NCBI RefSeq assembly: GCF_021556615.1
Contig: NZ_JAKGGD010000002.1
Span: forward strand, 186,001 to 250,000
Reading direction: 5' to 3'
DNA length: 64,000 nucleotides
From: Paracoccus salsus
GTDB lineage: Bacteria > Pseudomonadota > Alphaproteobacteria > Rhodobacterales > Rhodobacteraceae
Positions 18,588-27,634 of this stretch are shown in pieces (positions within the stretch are counted from its first letter, which is position 1; each line of letters opens with the position of its first letter). A model generated the notes under the pieces. The model was not told the origin of the DNA. It was given only the letters and a program-made list of their open reading frames with translations, and did no database searches. The translations under genes and the position numbers were made by a program.

Positions 18588-19229
18588 ATGGCCGAAGAGA
18601 TGAAAGGCTGGGACCGCGACCAGATGGCCGCCCGTGCGGCCGAAGAGCTGGAAGACGGCATGTATGTCAATCTGGGCATCGGCATCCCGACGCTGGTGGC
18701 CAACTATGTCGGCGACAAGGACATCACCCTGCAATCCGAGAACGGGATGCTGGGAATGGGGCCGTTTCCCTATGAGGGCGAGGAAGACCCCGATCTGATC
18801 AACGCCGGCAAGCAGACCATCACCGAGCTTGCCCGGACATCCTATTTCGACAGCGCCACGAGCTTTGGCATGATCCGCGGCGGCAAGATCGCGGCCGCGA
18901 TCCTTGGCGCGATGGAGGTGGCCGAGAACGGCGATCTGGCCAACTGGATGATACCCGGCAAACTGGTCAAGGGCATGGGCGGCGCGATGGACCTGGTCGC
19001 CGGCGTCAAGCGAGTGATCGTGGTGATGGACCACACCAACAAGGCCGGCGAATCGAAGATCCTGACGGAATGCACCCTGCCGCTGACAGGCAAGGGCGTC
19101 GTCGACCGGATCATCACCAACCTGGGCGTTCTGGACGTCGTCCCGGGCGGCCTGAAGATCGTCGAACTGGCCGAGGGCGTCACCGAGGACGAGTTGCGCG
19201 AAGCCACCAGAGCCACGATCGTCGACTAA
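18588..19229 (+). CDS. scoB: 3-oxoacid CoA-transferase subunit B
   Basis: The 213-aa beta subunit contains the catalytic glutamate in SENGMLGMGP (E51), which forms the glutamyl-CoA thioester intermediate, and VNLGIGIPTLVANY at the N-terminus. It completes the heterodimer with ScoA. GAGGAGG overlaps the end of scoA and serves as ribosome site. A strong hairpin (19255-19281) ends the two-gene unit. Confidence 0.94.
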   Translation: MAEEMKGWDRDQMAARAAEELEDGMYVNLGIGIPTLVANYVGDKDITLQSENGMLGMGPFPYEGEEDPDLINAGKQTITELARTSYFDSATSFGMIRGGKIAAAILGAMEVAENGDLANWMIPGKLVKGMGGAMDLVAGVKRVIVVMDHTNKAGESKILTECTLPLTGKGVVDRIITNLGVLDVVPGGLKIVELAEGVTEDELREATRATIVD

Positions 19230-19254
19230 GCCCGACGCAGGGACCGACAACAGG

Positions 19255-19281
19255 GCAGCGGGGGGCGACGCCCCCCGCTGC
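19255..19281 (+). terminator. hairpin after scoAB
   Basis: A perfect 12-bp stem (19255-19266 with 19270-19281) and a GAC loop lie 26 bases after the scoB stop. There is no T-tract, so it may be an incomplete intrinsic terminator or an mRNA-end stabiliser. Confidence 0.55.
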
Positions 19282-19406
19282 CGTCAGACCGTGACGCGCC
19301 TCGGAATGTTTGCGCCAGGGCCTCGTGCAGCCATGCGGTTTCACGGATCGCGCGACGACGGCACGAGGCGCAGGGCCGCACGCAACCATGCGAAGGGAAG
19401 CCGCCG

Positions 19407-19988
19407 ATGGCACCGGATCAGATTGCCGCCCTGTTCACGCGCGAGGATGGCAGTTTTCTCTGCGCCCGATGGGGAAGGCCTGTGGCGCCTGTCATCTTCG
19501 GGCTGGCCGACGACAGCCTCGAGATCTTTCGCGGTGCGATCCGCGCGGGTTTCGCCCACGCCCGCCATCCGGTCGCCGAAGCCGATCCCGAAATGGGCAG
19601 CAACCTGATGCTGTTCTTCATGCGCGACTGGCAAGAGCTTGCCGGCGTGCCCGATCTGGACCGTCTTACCGGGATCCCGGACCTGCCGTCGCGCCTGGTC
19701 GCGTCCGATGCGGATCAGTACCGGTTGTTCCGCTTTGACGCCGATGGCGGCATTCGCGCCTGCCTCAGCTTCACCCGTATCGGGGGCGCGCTGGCCACCG
19801 CTCATCCGGCCGCGCTGGCCGAGGCGCTGATGATGCGCAGCGCGCTGAGTTTTGCGGCCGACGTGACCCCGTCGCAGGATCTGGCCGATCTGATCCGCGC
19901 CGCTTATGATCCCATCCTGCCGGTCGCGGCCAGTGATCCGGCCCACGCGCTTCGACTGGCGGCGCGGCTTGCCGGCCCGGCGGCCTGA
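19407..19988 (+). CDS. conserved protein of unknown function (193 aa)
   Basis: I do not recognise a named family. The 193-residue soluble protein begins MAPDQIAALFTREDGSFLCARW and contains EMGSNLMLFFMRDWQEL and a paired hydrophobic strand region around RLFRFDADGGIRACLSF. It has no signal peptide or membrane segment. Third-position G/C is as high as in neighbours, so it is a real gene. It lies between the scoAB terminator and ybgC, which starts 34 bases after its stop, so the two may share a transcript. Confidence 0.75.
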   Translation: MAPDQIAALFTREDGSFLCARWGRPVAPVIFGLADDSLEIFRGAIRAGFAHARHPVAEADPEMGSNLMLFFMRDWQELAGVPDLDRLTGIPDLPSRLVASDADQYRLFRFDADGGIRACLSFTRIGGALATAHPAALAEALMMRSALSFAADVTPSQDLADLIRAAYDPILPVAASDPAHALRLAARLAGPAA

Positions 19989-20022
19989 CGTCACGCGCAT
20001 CCTTGCAGGTCAGGAAACCGGA

Positions 20023-20427
20023 ATGGCACATGCGATCCCTCTGCGGGTCTATTACGAGGACACCGATCTTGCCGGTATCGTCTATTACGCAAACTATCTG
20101 AAATTCATCGAGCGTGGCCGGTCCGAATGGCTGCGCGACCTGGGGGTCGACCAGCGCGCGATGAGGCAGGCGACCGGACATGTCTTCGCGGTGCGTCGCA
20201 TCGAGGCCGACTATCTCCGGCCCGCAGTGTTCGACGACTTGCTGGAGGTGGGCTCGACGCTGAGCCAGTTGGGGCGGGCGCGGCTGGTCATCGACCAGCA
20301 GGTGCGACGGGGTGACGAAGTGCTGTTCACCGCCCGCGTCACCGTCGCCTGTCTCGATGGAAGCGGGCGCGCGACGCGACTGCCGGCCGATCTCGCCTCC
20401 CTGCTGGCACGGCAACGGCCCGGCTGA
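20023..20427 (+). CDS. ybgC: Tol-Pal-associated acyl-CoA thioesterase YbgC
   Basis: The 134-aa hot-dog thioesterase of the 4HBT/YbgC type carries the active-site string YYEDTDLAGIVYYANY near its start; D15 is the likely catalytic residue. YbgC proteins cleave short acyl-CoAs or acyl-ACPs and are encoded at the head of the tol operon in most proteobacteria, as here. The ATG at 20023 was preferred because the family starts at this point; the open frame upstream overlaps the previous gene. A gap of 153 bases before tolQ could contain a separate tol promoter. Confidence 0.93.
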   Translation: MAHAIPLRVYYEDTDLAGIVYYANYLKFIERGRSEWLRDLGVDQRAMRQATGHVFAVRRIEADYLRPAVFDDLLEVGSTLSQLGRARLVIDQQVRRGDEVLFTARVTVACLDGSGRATRLPADLASLLARQRPG

Positions 20428-20580
20428 ATGCTGCCGGCCCCCGCCCGCCGGACAGAGCGGCAAGGATGTCGCATCTTTGGCCGTTTGACGGCATTGTGTT
20501 GCGATGGGGGGATGAAACCCCTGCTAGAGAGGGTCTAGAAGGCCCGGCAGAACGGCGCCCGTGACGATGAGGCAGTGACG

Positions 20581-21276
20581 ATGGAACCCATTCAGGCCGC
20601 ACAGGCCCTCGATTTCTCGGTGGTGGCGCTGTTCGCGCGTGCCTCCCTGACGGTCAAGATCGTGATGATCCTGCTGATCATTGCCTCGTTCTGGGGCTGG
20701 GCGATCATCATCCAGAAATTCCTGACATTCGGCGCCGCGCGTCGCGAGGCCGCGCGTTTCGACCGCGCCTTCTGGTCGGGTGAGCCGCTGGACGATCTGT
20801 ATGACCGCCTGGGCGAACGCCCCAGCGGTGCCTCGGAGCGGATCTTCGCGGCCGGCATGACCGAATGGCGGCGCAGCCACCGCGAGGATGGCGGGTTGAT
20901 CCCCGGTGGCGTGCAGCGCATCGACCGGGCCATGAACGTCGCCATCCAGCGCGAGGAAGCGCGCCTCTTCCGCGGCCTGTCCTTCCTGGCCACCGTAGGG
21001 TCAACCGCGCCATTCATCGGCCTCTTCGGCACGGTCTGGGGGATCAAGAACGCGTTCGAGGGCATCGCCATGTCGCAGAACACCAGCCTTGCCGTCGTCG
21101 CGCCCGGCATCGCCGAGGCCCTGCTGGCCACCGCGCTGGGGCTGCTGGCGGCGATCCCTGCGGTGATCTTCTACAACAAGCTGTCGGGCGACGCCGAACG
21201 TGTCGTCGGCAACTGGGAGGCATTCGCGGACGAATTCTCGACCCTGTTGTCGCGGCAGCTGGACGGCGAGGGCTGA
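20581..21276 (+). CDS. tolQ: Tol-Pal proton channel subunit TolQ
   Basis: The 231-aa MotA/TolQ/ExbB protein has three transmembrane helices: one at about 20-40 ([19 protein letters not shown]) and two flanking the conserved loop after [20 protein letters not shown]. With TolR it uses the proton motive force to drive TolA during cell constriction. The start is the ATG at 20581, 8 bases after GAGG; the GTG two codons before is not needed. tolR follows after 5 bases. Confidence 0.96.
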   Translation: MEPIQAAQALDFSVVALFARASLTVKIVMILLIIASFWGWAIIIQKFLTFGAARREAARFDRAFWSGEPLDDLYDRLGERPSGASERIFAAGMTEWRRSHREDGGLIPGGVQRIDRAMNVAIQREEARLFRGLSFLATVGSTAPFIGLFGTVWGIKNAFEGIAMSQNTSLAVVAPGIAEALLATALGLLAAIPAVIFYNKLSGDAERVVGNWEAFADEFSTLLSRQLDGEG

Positions 21277-21281
21277 TCGCG

Positions 21282-21734
21282 ATGTCCGATGTCGTCAAAC
21301 GGGTCGTTCGGAAAGGGCGCGGGCGGCGGCGCAACGCGCCCATGTCCGAGATCAACGTTACCCCCTTCGTCGACGTGATGCTGGTCTTGCTGGTGATCTT
21401 CATGGTCGCCGCGCCGTTGATGACGGCCGGCGTGCCGCTGAACCTGCCCAGAACCGCCGCCACCGCTGTCCCCACCGAACCCGAGGAGCCGCTGGTCATC
21501 TCGATCCCCGCCTCAGGGCAGGTGACCCTGATGAACGAACCCGTTGGCGATGACGAGGTCGTCGCGCGCCTGCGCGCCGTGCTGGAAGAGCGCCGCACCG
21601 ACCGCATCTTCCTGCGCGCCGACGGCACCATTCCCTATGCGCGCGTGGTGCAGGTGATGGGTGCCCTGAACCTGGCAGGCTATACCAATATCGTGCTGGT
21701 CACCGATACCGGCGGCCCGCGCATGGATGGCTGA
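21282..21734 (+). CDS. tolR: Tol-Pal proton channel subunit TolR
   Basis: The 150-aa ExbD/TolR protein has one transmembrane helix (about 26-44). The essential membrane aspartate is in [17 protein letters not shown], and the periplasmic domain ends in VLVTDTGG. It forms the ion path with TolQ. The long open frame upstream is the other frame of tolQ. It lies 3 bases ahead of tolA. Confidence 0.96.
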   Translation: MSDVVKRVVRKGRGRRRNAPMSEINVTPFVDVMLVLLVIFMVAAPLMTAGVPLNLPRTAATAVPTEPEEPLVISIPASGQVTLMNEPVGDDEVVARLRAVLEERRTDRIFLRADGTIPYARVVQVMGALNLAGYTNIVLVTDTGGPRMDG

Positions 21735-21737
21735 TCC

Positions 21738-23444
21738 ATGCAGGACCGCGACAGACGCATCGGCTACTGGATCTCGGGCGCGGCGCATCTTGCGCTGATC
21801 CTGTGGGCGGTCCTGGGCGGTGTCCTGTTGCGCCCGCAGCCCTCGACGCCGGTCCGGATGACCGAGGTCGCGACGATGAGCGGAACGGAATTCGAAACCT
21901 ATGCCGCCGCCTCGCGCGGGGCCGGACCCGTGGGCAGCGACGCAACCGCCGTGGCGACGATGCCCGCCCCCCCGGCCGAAGATACGACCGGGGAGCCGCC
22001 GCAGGATGTCGATGCGCCCGATGCCGAGGTCGCGGCCCAGGAGCTGGCGCCACCGGACGCGGCCGAGGCACGGCCCGATCTGAGCGATTTCCAGAACCAG
22101 CAGCCCGTCGACGTGGCCATCGACCTGCCCGAGGCCCCGGTCGCGCCCCGCACCGACGAACCTGCCCCGCAATCTCCCGCAGCGACGATCGCGCCGTCCT
22201 TCACGGCGCCGCCGGCACCCCCCAGCGCCTCGGTTCAGGATCAGGCAGCCGAACCGGTGGCTCCGCGATCGGCGCTTGCGCTGGACGATTCGCCGCGCCC
22301 GCAGAATCGGCCCGAGGGCCTCGTCGAGGCCTATGACGCCCGCATCGCCGCGCAGCAGGCCGCCGCGGAACGCGCAGAAGCGCAGCGACAGGCCGAGGCC
22401 GAAGCGGCGGCGCGTGCCGAACGCGAGGCCGAGGCAGCGCGTCGGGCTGCGGCAGAGGCTCGTCAGGCGGAGGCAGAGCAGCAGGCCGCCGCGGAACGCG
22501 CCGCGCGCGCCGCCGAAGAGCGCCAGGCCGCCGAGGCTCGGGCCGAACAGGAACGTCGGGCCGAAGAGGCCAGGCGGGACCAGGAACGCCGCGCCGAGGA
22601 CGAGGAGCGCCGCGCCGAGGAGGAACGCCGCGCGGCGGAAGCGCAGGCCCGCGATGAACGCCGCGCTGCCGAGGAAGCCCGTCGGCGGGACGAGGAACTG
22701 GCCGCCGCGCGCGCCCTTCGCGCCGAAGAGGACGCGCGCCGGGCCGCCGCTGAACAGGAGGCTGCCGACCGCGCGGCGGCGGAACGTGAGGCCGCCGACC
22801 GTCGGGCCCTGGAAGAGGCGCTGCGCGAGGCGCAGAATGACGAGGCCAGCGCCGAAGCCGCGGACAGCGCGTCCAGCGGCGACTCTGCGGGTGTCAACCG
22901 GCAGCGCATCGAGGGCGGCAGCGATGCCTCGGCGGAACAGGACCCTCTCGCGGCGGCGCTGGGGAACGCGCTGTCGCAGGGTGCCACGGACGGCGAGGCA
23001 GCGCCGCCGGACCGCGAACCATCGCAACTGGCCCCCGTGCCGATCACGCCGACACCGCTGCCCGACCCCGACCAGCGGTCCGAGGCCGGAACACGGGACG
23101 GGGGGGCTGAGCCGCTTGGCCAGCCCCTTTCGCTTTCCGAACGCGAGGGTTTCCGGGTCGCGATCCAGCAATGCTGGAATGTCGGCGCGCTGTCGCTGGA
23201 GGCCGCGCGGATGGATGTGTCGGTCGAATTTCGGCTGGCACCCGATGGTCGCCCCGATCCGGCCAGCTTCCGGCTGGTCGATCAGCGTGGCGGGTCGCAA
23301 TATGCCGCCCAGAATGCCTTCGAGGTCGCGCGCCGCGCGATCATCATATGCGGGCGCGACGGCTATGCGCTGCCGCCCGGAAAATACAACCGCTGGCGCG
23401 AGGTCATCGTGGATTTCCGCCCGGACGGCATCGGATTCGAATGA
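21738..23444 (+). CDS. tolA: TolA-like energy transducer
   Basis: The 568-aa protein has an N-terminal transmembrane anchor (about 9-28), a Pro/Ala-rich segment, then roughly 200 residues of Ala/Glu/Arg-rich coiled coil (about 200-375, many EAARRAAAEA-type units). It ends in a compact periplasmic TolA/TonB C-terminal domain from about residue 470 (EGFRVAIQQCWNVG onward) with two Cys. It transmits TolQR energy to TolB and Pal at the outer membrane. It is longer than E. coli TolA because of the linker. The repetitive GC-rich coil makes long open frames on the other strand that are not genes. Confidence 0.93.
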   Translation: MQDRDRRIGYWISGAAHLALILWAVLGGVLLRPQPSTPVRMTEVATMSGTEFETYAAASRGAGPVGSDATAVATMPAPPAEDTTGEPPQDVDAPDAEVAAQELAPPDAAEARPDLSDFQNQQPVDVAIDLPEAPVAPRTDEPAPQSPAATIAPSFTAPPAPPSASVQDQAAEPVAPRSALALDDSPRPQNRPEGLVEAYDARIAAQQAAAERAEAQRQAEAEAAARAEREAEAARRAAAEARQAEAEQQAAAERAARAAEERQAAEARAEQERRAEEARRDQERRAEDEERRAEEERRAAEAQARDERRAAEEARRRDEELAAARALRAEEDARRAAAEQEAADRAAAEREAADRRALEEALREAQNDEASAEAADSASSGDSAGVNRQRIEGGSDASAEQDPLAAALGNALSQGATDGEAAPPDREPSQLAPVPITPTPLPDPDQRSEAGTRDGGAEPLGQPLSLSEREGFRVAIQQCWNVGALSLEAARMDVSVEFRLAPDGRPDPASFRLVDQRGGSQYAAQNAFEVARRAIIICGRDGYALPPGKYNRWREVIVDFRPDGIGFE

Positions 23445-23504
23445 TGGCGCACAGGCACGATCCACGGCTTTTGCGCCGCCGACAATACGGCTAGAGAGGA
23501 CACC

Positions 23505-24827
23505 ATGTTCCGAAACCTGACCCTTGCTCTTGCATTGAGCCTGACCGCAACGCCGCTGACCGTCCTGCCCGCACTGGCGCAGGAGGACGGTCCCTTGCGG
23601 ATCGAGATCACCGACGGCGTCGTCGAGGCGATGCCGGTCGCCATCCCGGCATTCTTTGGCGATGCCGAGATCGCCTCGAGGATCCGCGATGTCGTGGCGG
23701 ACGATCTGACCGGAACCGGGCTGTTCCGAGAGATCGCTGCCGAGGCGCAGATCGCGCGGCCCGACAGCTTCACCGATGCGATCGCCTATCAGGACTGGCG
23801 CGCGATCAACGCCCAGGCGCTGGTGACGGCCGAGGTCACCCAGGCCGGCGAAGAGATCAGCGTCAAGTTCCGACTGTTCGACGTGTTCGCGGGCCAGCCG
23901 CAGGGCGATGGCATGCAGTTCGACGCACGCGCCAGCGACTGGCGCCGCGCCGCCCACAAGATCGCCGACCAGATCTATGCCCGCCTGACAGGCGAGGCGC
24001 CCTATTTCGACAGTCGGGTGGCCTTCGTTCAGGAAACCGGCCCCAAGGATGCGCGCATCAAGCGCATCGGGGTGATGGACTATGACGGCGCCAACATCCT
24101 GTGGATGACCGACAGTTCCTCGCTGGTGCTGGCACCGCATTTCTCGCCCGACGGCAAGTCGCTGCTTTATACCAGCTTCGACAGCGGCTTTCCGCAGATC
24201 CGCGTGATGGACGTGGACAGCGTCACCTCGCGCCCCTTGACCCAGGGCGGCGACAGCATGGCGTTTGCGCCGCGCTACTCCCCCGATGGGCGCTGGGTCG
24301 TCTATTCGCTGGAAAAAGGTGGAAACACTGATATCTGGCTGATGGACGCCGCCACCGGCGCGCAGCGTGCGCTGACGCATTCGCCCTCGATCGAGACATC
24401 GCCGAGCTTCAGTTCCGACGGCAGGCGCATCGTGTTCGAATCCGACCGCTCGGGCACGCCCCAGCTGTATGTGATCGGGATCGAGGGGGGCGAACCGACC
24501 CGGATCAGCTTTGGCGAGGGACGCTATGGCACCCCCGCCTGGTCGCCAAAGGGCGACATGATCGCCTATACGAGGCAGGTCGGCGACCGGTTCCATATCG
24601 GGGTCATGCGGACCGACGGATCGGGCGAGAAGAATCTTACGGAGTCGTTTCTTGACGAGGGCCCGACCTGGGCGCCCAATGGCAGGGTGGTGATGTTCAC
24701 CCGACTGACTCCGGGAGGAAGCGGGCAACCGCTTCTGCATTCGGTGGACATCACAGGCCGGAACATGCGGCCGCTGGACCTTGACTTTGCTGCGTCGGAC
24801 CCGTCTTGGGGCCCGCTGATGCCTTGA
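23505..24827 (+). CDS. tolB: periplasmic Tol-Pal protein TolB
   Basis: The 440-aa protein has a signal peptide (cleavage probably after LPALA), an N-terminal TolB_N domain (about 25-150) and a six-bladed beta-propeller of WD40-like PD40 repeats with recurrent SPDGK/SPDGR, SSDGRR and SPKGD turns. It binds Pal through the propeller and TolA through its N-terminus. It follows tolA after 60 bases. Confidence 0.97.
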   Translation: MFRNLTLALALSLTATPLTVLPALAQEDGPLRIEITDGVVEAMPVAIPAFFGDAEIASRIRDVVADDLTGTGLFREIAAEAQIARPDSFTDAIAYQDWRAINAQALVTAEVTQAGEEISVKFRLFDVFAGQPQGDGMQFDARASDWRRAAHKIADQIYARLTGEAPYFDSRVAFVQETGPKDARIKRIGVMDYDGANILWMTDSSSLVLAPHFSPDGKSLLYTSFDSGFPQIRVMDVDSVTSRPLTQGGDSMAFAPRYSPDGRWVVYSLEKGGNTDIWLMDAATGAQRALTHSPSIETSPSFSSDGRRIVFESDRSGTPQLYVIGIEGGEPTRISFGEGRYGTPAWSPKGDMIAYTRQVGDRFHIGVMRTDGSGEKNLTESFLDEGPTWAPNGRVVMFTRLTPGGSGQPLLHSVDITGRNMRPLDLDFAASDPSWGPLMP

Positions 24828-24862
24828 CCGAATGACGCGAGAATCACCCGAAGGATACCGTG

Positions 24863-25396
24863 ATGAAAGCCTGGATGAAGCCCGCCCTTGCCACCTGCCT
24901 GCTGGGACTGGCCGCCTGCGCCCAGCCTGCGCCACCGGCGCCGCTTGTCACCGACCCCTATGCCAGCACGGGCGCAGGGGCGTTGTATCAGGGTGATCTT
25001 GCCGGCGGTGCGCTTGGTGCCGAGGCCTCGGCCCAGTATTTCAGCACCCAGGTCGGCGACACCGTGCTGTTTGCCGCAGAGCAGACCAGCCTGACACCCG
25101 AAGCCCGGACGATTCTGGCCCGCCAGGCTGACTGGCTGAAGAAGCATGGCAATTTCTCGGCCGTTCTGCAGGGGCATGCCGAAGAGACCGGGACCCGCGA
25201 GTATAATCTGGCGCTTGGCGCCCGGCGTGCCAGCGCCGCGCAGGAATATCTGGTGGCGCAGGGCGTCGCCGCTGACCGGATCCGCACCCTGAGCTTCGGC
25301 AAGGAGCGCCCGGCCGAGACCTGCTCGGACGAGGCATGTTACGCCAATAACCGGCGTGTCGTGACCGTGGTCAGCGAAACCGGGGCGGGATCGTGA
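24863..25396 (+). CDS. pal: peptidoglycan-associated lipoprotein Pal
   Basis: The 177-aa protein has a type II signal peptide with lipobox LAAC (lipidated Cys at residue 19) and a C-terminal OmpA-like peptidoglycan-binding domain (about 65-175). This contains LQGHAEETGTREYNLALG and ends near NNRRV. It anchors the outer membrane to peptidoglycan and is pulled by TolB. The ATG at 24863, 7 bases after AAGGA, is preferred over the GTG directly before it. Confidence 0.96.
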   Translation: MKAWMKPALATCLLGLAACAQPAPPAPLVTDPYASTGAGALYQGDLAGGALGAEASAQYFSTQVGDTVLFAAEQTSLTPEARTILARQADWLKKHGNFSAVLQGHAEETGTREYNLALGARRASAAQEYLVAQGVAADRIRTLSFGKERPAETCSDEACYANNRRVVTVVSETGAGS

Positions 25397-26334
25397 CGGC
25401 AAGGATCACAGCCCTTCTGCTCAGCGTGATGCTGGCGCTGCCCGTCGCCGCGCAAGAGCCGACGCTGGCCGATCTTCGTGCGCAGCTGTCCGATCTGCGC
25501 GGTGACCTTCAGTCGCTGCGGTCCGAGTTGATGGCATCGGGCGCTTCCGGGTTCGAGGCGGCGGGCGGCGACACCGCCATTGACCGGATGAACCTGATGG
25601 AATGGCATCTGTCGCAACTGACCGGCCAGATCGAACAACTGCAGAACCGAATCAACCGGATCGTCGAGGATGGCACGCGCCGGATCGGCGACATCGAATT
25701 CCGCCTTTGCGAATTGGACGAGACCTGCGATCTTGGCGCGCTGACGACGCCGGAACTGGGCGGGCTTGCCAGCGGCGCGGCGATGTCGCCGCAAGTGGCC
25801 CCGGCCGCGCCGGCGCCGGATCTTTCCGACGATTCCGCCAAGGCAACCACCGCGACCGAACAGGACATATTCGACCGCGCCAGCGCGGCGCTGAACAGCG
25901 GAGACTTCCAGCGGGCCGCGCAACTTTTCGGCGAAGTGGCGGAGAACCACGCCGGTGGGCCGCTGACTGCCGATGCGTTGTATCTGCGCGGCGCGGCCCT
26001 GGACAGCGCCGGGGACCCCAAGGCCGCCGCCGCCTCCTGGCTGGAGGGCTTCGCGGCGTCGCCTGACGGGCCCCGCGCCGCCGAGAGCCTGCTGGGCATC
26101 GCCCGCGTCATCGCCGCCGATGGCGATCCGACCGCCGCCTGCCTGTATCTGGCCGAAATTCCGGCTCGTTTTCCAGGCGGCGATGCCGCCGTCGAGGCCG
26201 AAAAGCGGATGATCGTGTTGAACTGCGGAAGTGCCGAACTGGGCGCGCCCGGTGACGACCTGACCATGCCCGACAGCGCGCAGTTCGGCGTGATCGATCC
26301 CGAAGCCGCCGCCGACATGGCCGAATACGAATGA
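25393..26334 (+). CDS. cpoB: cell-division coordinator CpoB (YbgF)
   Basis: The 313-aa periplasmic protein has a signal peptide (MTARITALLLSVMLALPVAAQ), an N-terminal coiled coil (about 22-110, DLRAQLSDLRGDLQSLRSEL) that trimerises, and C-terminal TPR repeats (about 165-290). In E. coli it links outer-membrane constriction to septal PBP1B activity. The start is GTG at 25393, overlapping the pal stop (GTGA). It is the last gene of the tol unit. tilS follows after 10 bases and may be cotranscribed. Confidence 0.92.
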   Translation: MTARITALLLSVMLALPVAAQEPTLADLRAQLSDLRGDLQSLRSELMASGASGFEAAGGDTAIDRMNLMEWHLSQLTGQIEQLQNRINRIVEDGTRRIGDIEFRLCELDETCDLGALTTPELGGLASGAAMSPQVAPAAPAPDLSDDSAKATTATEQDIFDRASAALNSGDFQRAAQLFGEVAENHAGGPLTADALYLRGAALDSAGDPKAAAASWLEGFAASPDGPRAAESLLGIARVIAADGDPTAACLYLAEIPARFPGGDAAVEAEKRMIVLNCGSAELGAPGDDLTMPDSAQFGVIDPEAAADMAEYE

Positions 26335-26344
26335 TCTGAGCGCC

Positions 26345-27577
26345 ATGATCGTGGCCGCCGACCCCGTCACCCGCATCCGCGCCACGCTGGACAGGCTGGC
26401 AGGCGACTTGCCGGCCCTGGGGATCGCGGTATCGGGCGGAGGCGATTCGGTGGCTTTGATGCATGTCGTGGCGGACTGGGCCTGCGGGCGCCGGGTGATG
26501 GTCGCGACGGTCGATCACGGTTTGCGCGACGAAAGCGCCGAGGAGGCGCATCAGGTCCATCGTGCCGCAAAGGCGCTGGCGCTGCCCCACGCCACGCTTC
26601 TGTGGCGGCGCGACACCGAGGCGGGCAACCTGATGGCCGAGGCACGCGATGCGCGGCTGCGGTTGCTGTCGGGGTGGGCGCAACGCAACCAGCTTCCGGC
26701 CGTGGCGCTTGGACACACCGCCGACGATCAGGCCGAAACATTGATGATGCGGCTTGCCCGCGGTTCGGGCATCGACGGTCTGGCCGCCATGGCCGAGTGG
26801 CGCGACGCTTTCGGCATGCGCTGGCTGCGGCCGATGCTGAATGTCAGCCGGGCCGAGCTGCGCGACTGGCTGAGGATGCGCGCGATCAGCTGGATCGACG
26901 ACCCCAGCAACGAGAACCAGGATTTCGAGCGCATTCGCGTCCGCAAGGCCATCGCCGCGATGGGGCTGGACACGGCAGCCCTGGCCCGCTCTGCCAGCCA
27001 TATCGCCGACGCCCGCGAAGCGCTGTCGCTTTATGCGGCCGAAGCCGCGCGGGACGCGGTCGTCGCTGATGCCACCATTACCCTGCCGCGCCGCCCCTTC
27101 ACGGATGCCCCGGCCGAAATTCGCCGGCGCCTTCTGGTCGCGGCCAGCCGGTGGATCACCGGGGCCGACTACCCTCCGCGGCGCGCGACGGTGCTGCATG
27201 CGCTGAGCGCCATTGCCGCCGGCAGCCGCGTCACGCTGGACGGGGCGCTGATTGCGCCGTCCGGCGACCGGATCAGGATCGGCCGCGAACCCGCCGCGGC
27301 GATTCGTGCCAAGGCCAGCGATGGCCCGACCTGGGACAATCGCTGGCGGATCGAGGGCTTGAGGCCCGGCCAGCACGTCGCAGCAGTTGGAAACACCGCC
27401 TTGCCCGGCCTTACATGGCGCGCGTCCGGGCTTTCGCGCGACGACGCGGCGGCAAGCCCCGCGATCCGCGAAGCAGGGCTTCTGGTGGCGGCGCCGCTGC
27501 TTCGCGCCGCTTCCGGAATCCGGGTCTCGCCATTGCGGGGCGCGGCGGATTTTCGCAGGCTGGTCATGGCGCATTGA
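26345..27577 (+). CDS. tilS: tRNA(Ile)-lysidine synthetase
   Basis: The 410-aa N-type ATP pyrophosphatase shows the PP-loop SGGGDS at residues 30-35, followed by GHTADDQAETLMMRLARGSG and a C-terminal substrate-binding region. It converts C34 of the tRNA-Ile CAU anticodon to lysidine, so that AUA is read as Ile. Pairing of tilS with ftsH downstream is common in bacteria. Confidence 0.95.
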   Translation: MIVAADPVTRIRATLDRLAGDLPALGIAVSGGGDSVALMHVVADWACGRRVMVATVDHGLRDESAEEAHQVHRAAKALALPHATLLWRRDTEAGNLMAEARDARLRLLSGWAQRNQLPAVALGHTADDQAETLMMRLARGSGIDGLAAMAEWRDAFGMRWLRPMLNVSRAELRDWLRMRAISWIDDPSNENQDFERIRVRKAIAAMGLDTAALARSASHIADAREALSLYAAEAARDAVVADATITLPRRPFTDAPAEIRRRLLVAASRWITGADYPPRRATVLHALSAIAAGSRVTLDGALIAPSGDRIRIGREPAAAIRAKASDGPTWDNRWRIEGLRPGQHVAAVGNTALPGLTWRASGLSRDDAAASPAIREAGLLVAAPLLRAASGIRVSPLRGAADFRRLVMAH

Positions 27578-27601
27578 ACCTGCGCGGATAATCCCTATTT
27601 T
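27574..27601 (+). promoter_or_regulatory. candidate ftsH promoter
   Basis: TTGAAC (27574-27579) and TATTTT (27596-27601) are separated by 16 bases in the short gap before ftsH. A matching GTTCAA at 27604-27609 makes a 6-bp inverted repeat around the -10 region. Readthrough from tilS is also possible. Confidence 0.4.
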
Positions 27602-27634
27602 CAGTTCAAACCGCTTTCCGCCGGAGGACCCGAT

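Noticed and set aside
20428..20580. TTGACG at about 20486 as a -35 box for tolQ
   Set aside because: No acceptable -10 box occurs at 15-19 bases, so I could not support a promoter call.
21513..24935. 1140-codon open frame on the minus strand across tolA and tolB
   Set aside because: It is the mirror of GC-rich, Ala/Glu-repeat coding sequence; no domain or start signal is visible, and tolA and tolB are certain.
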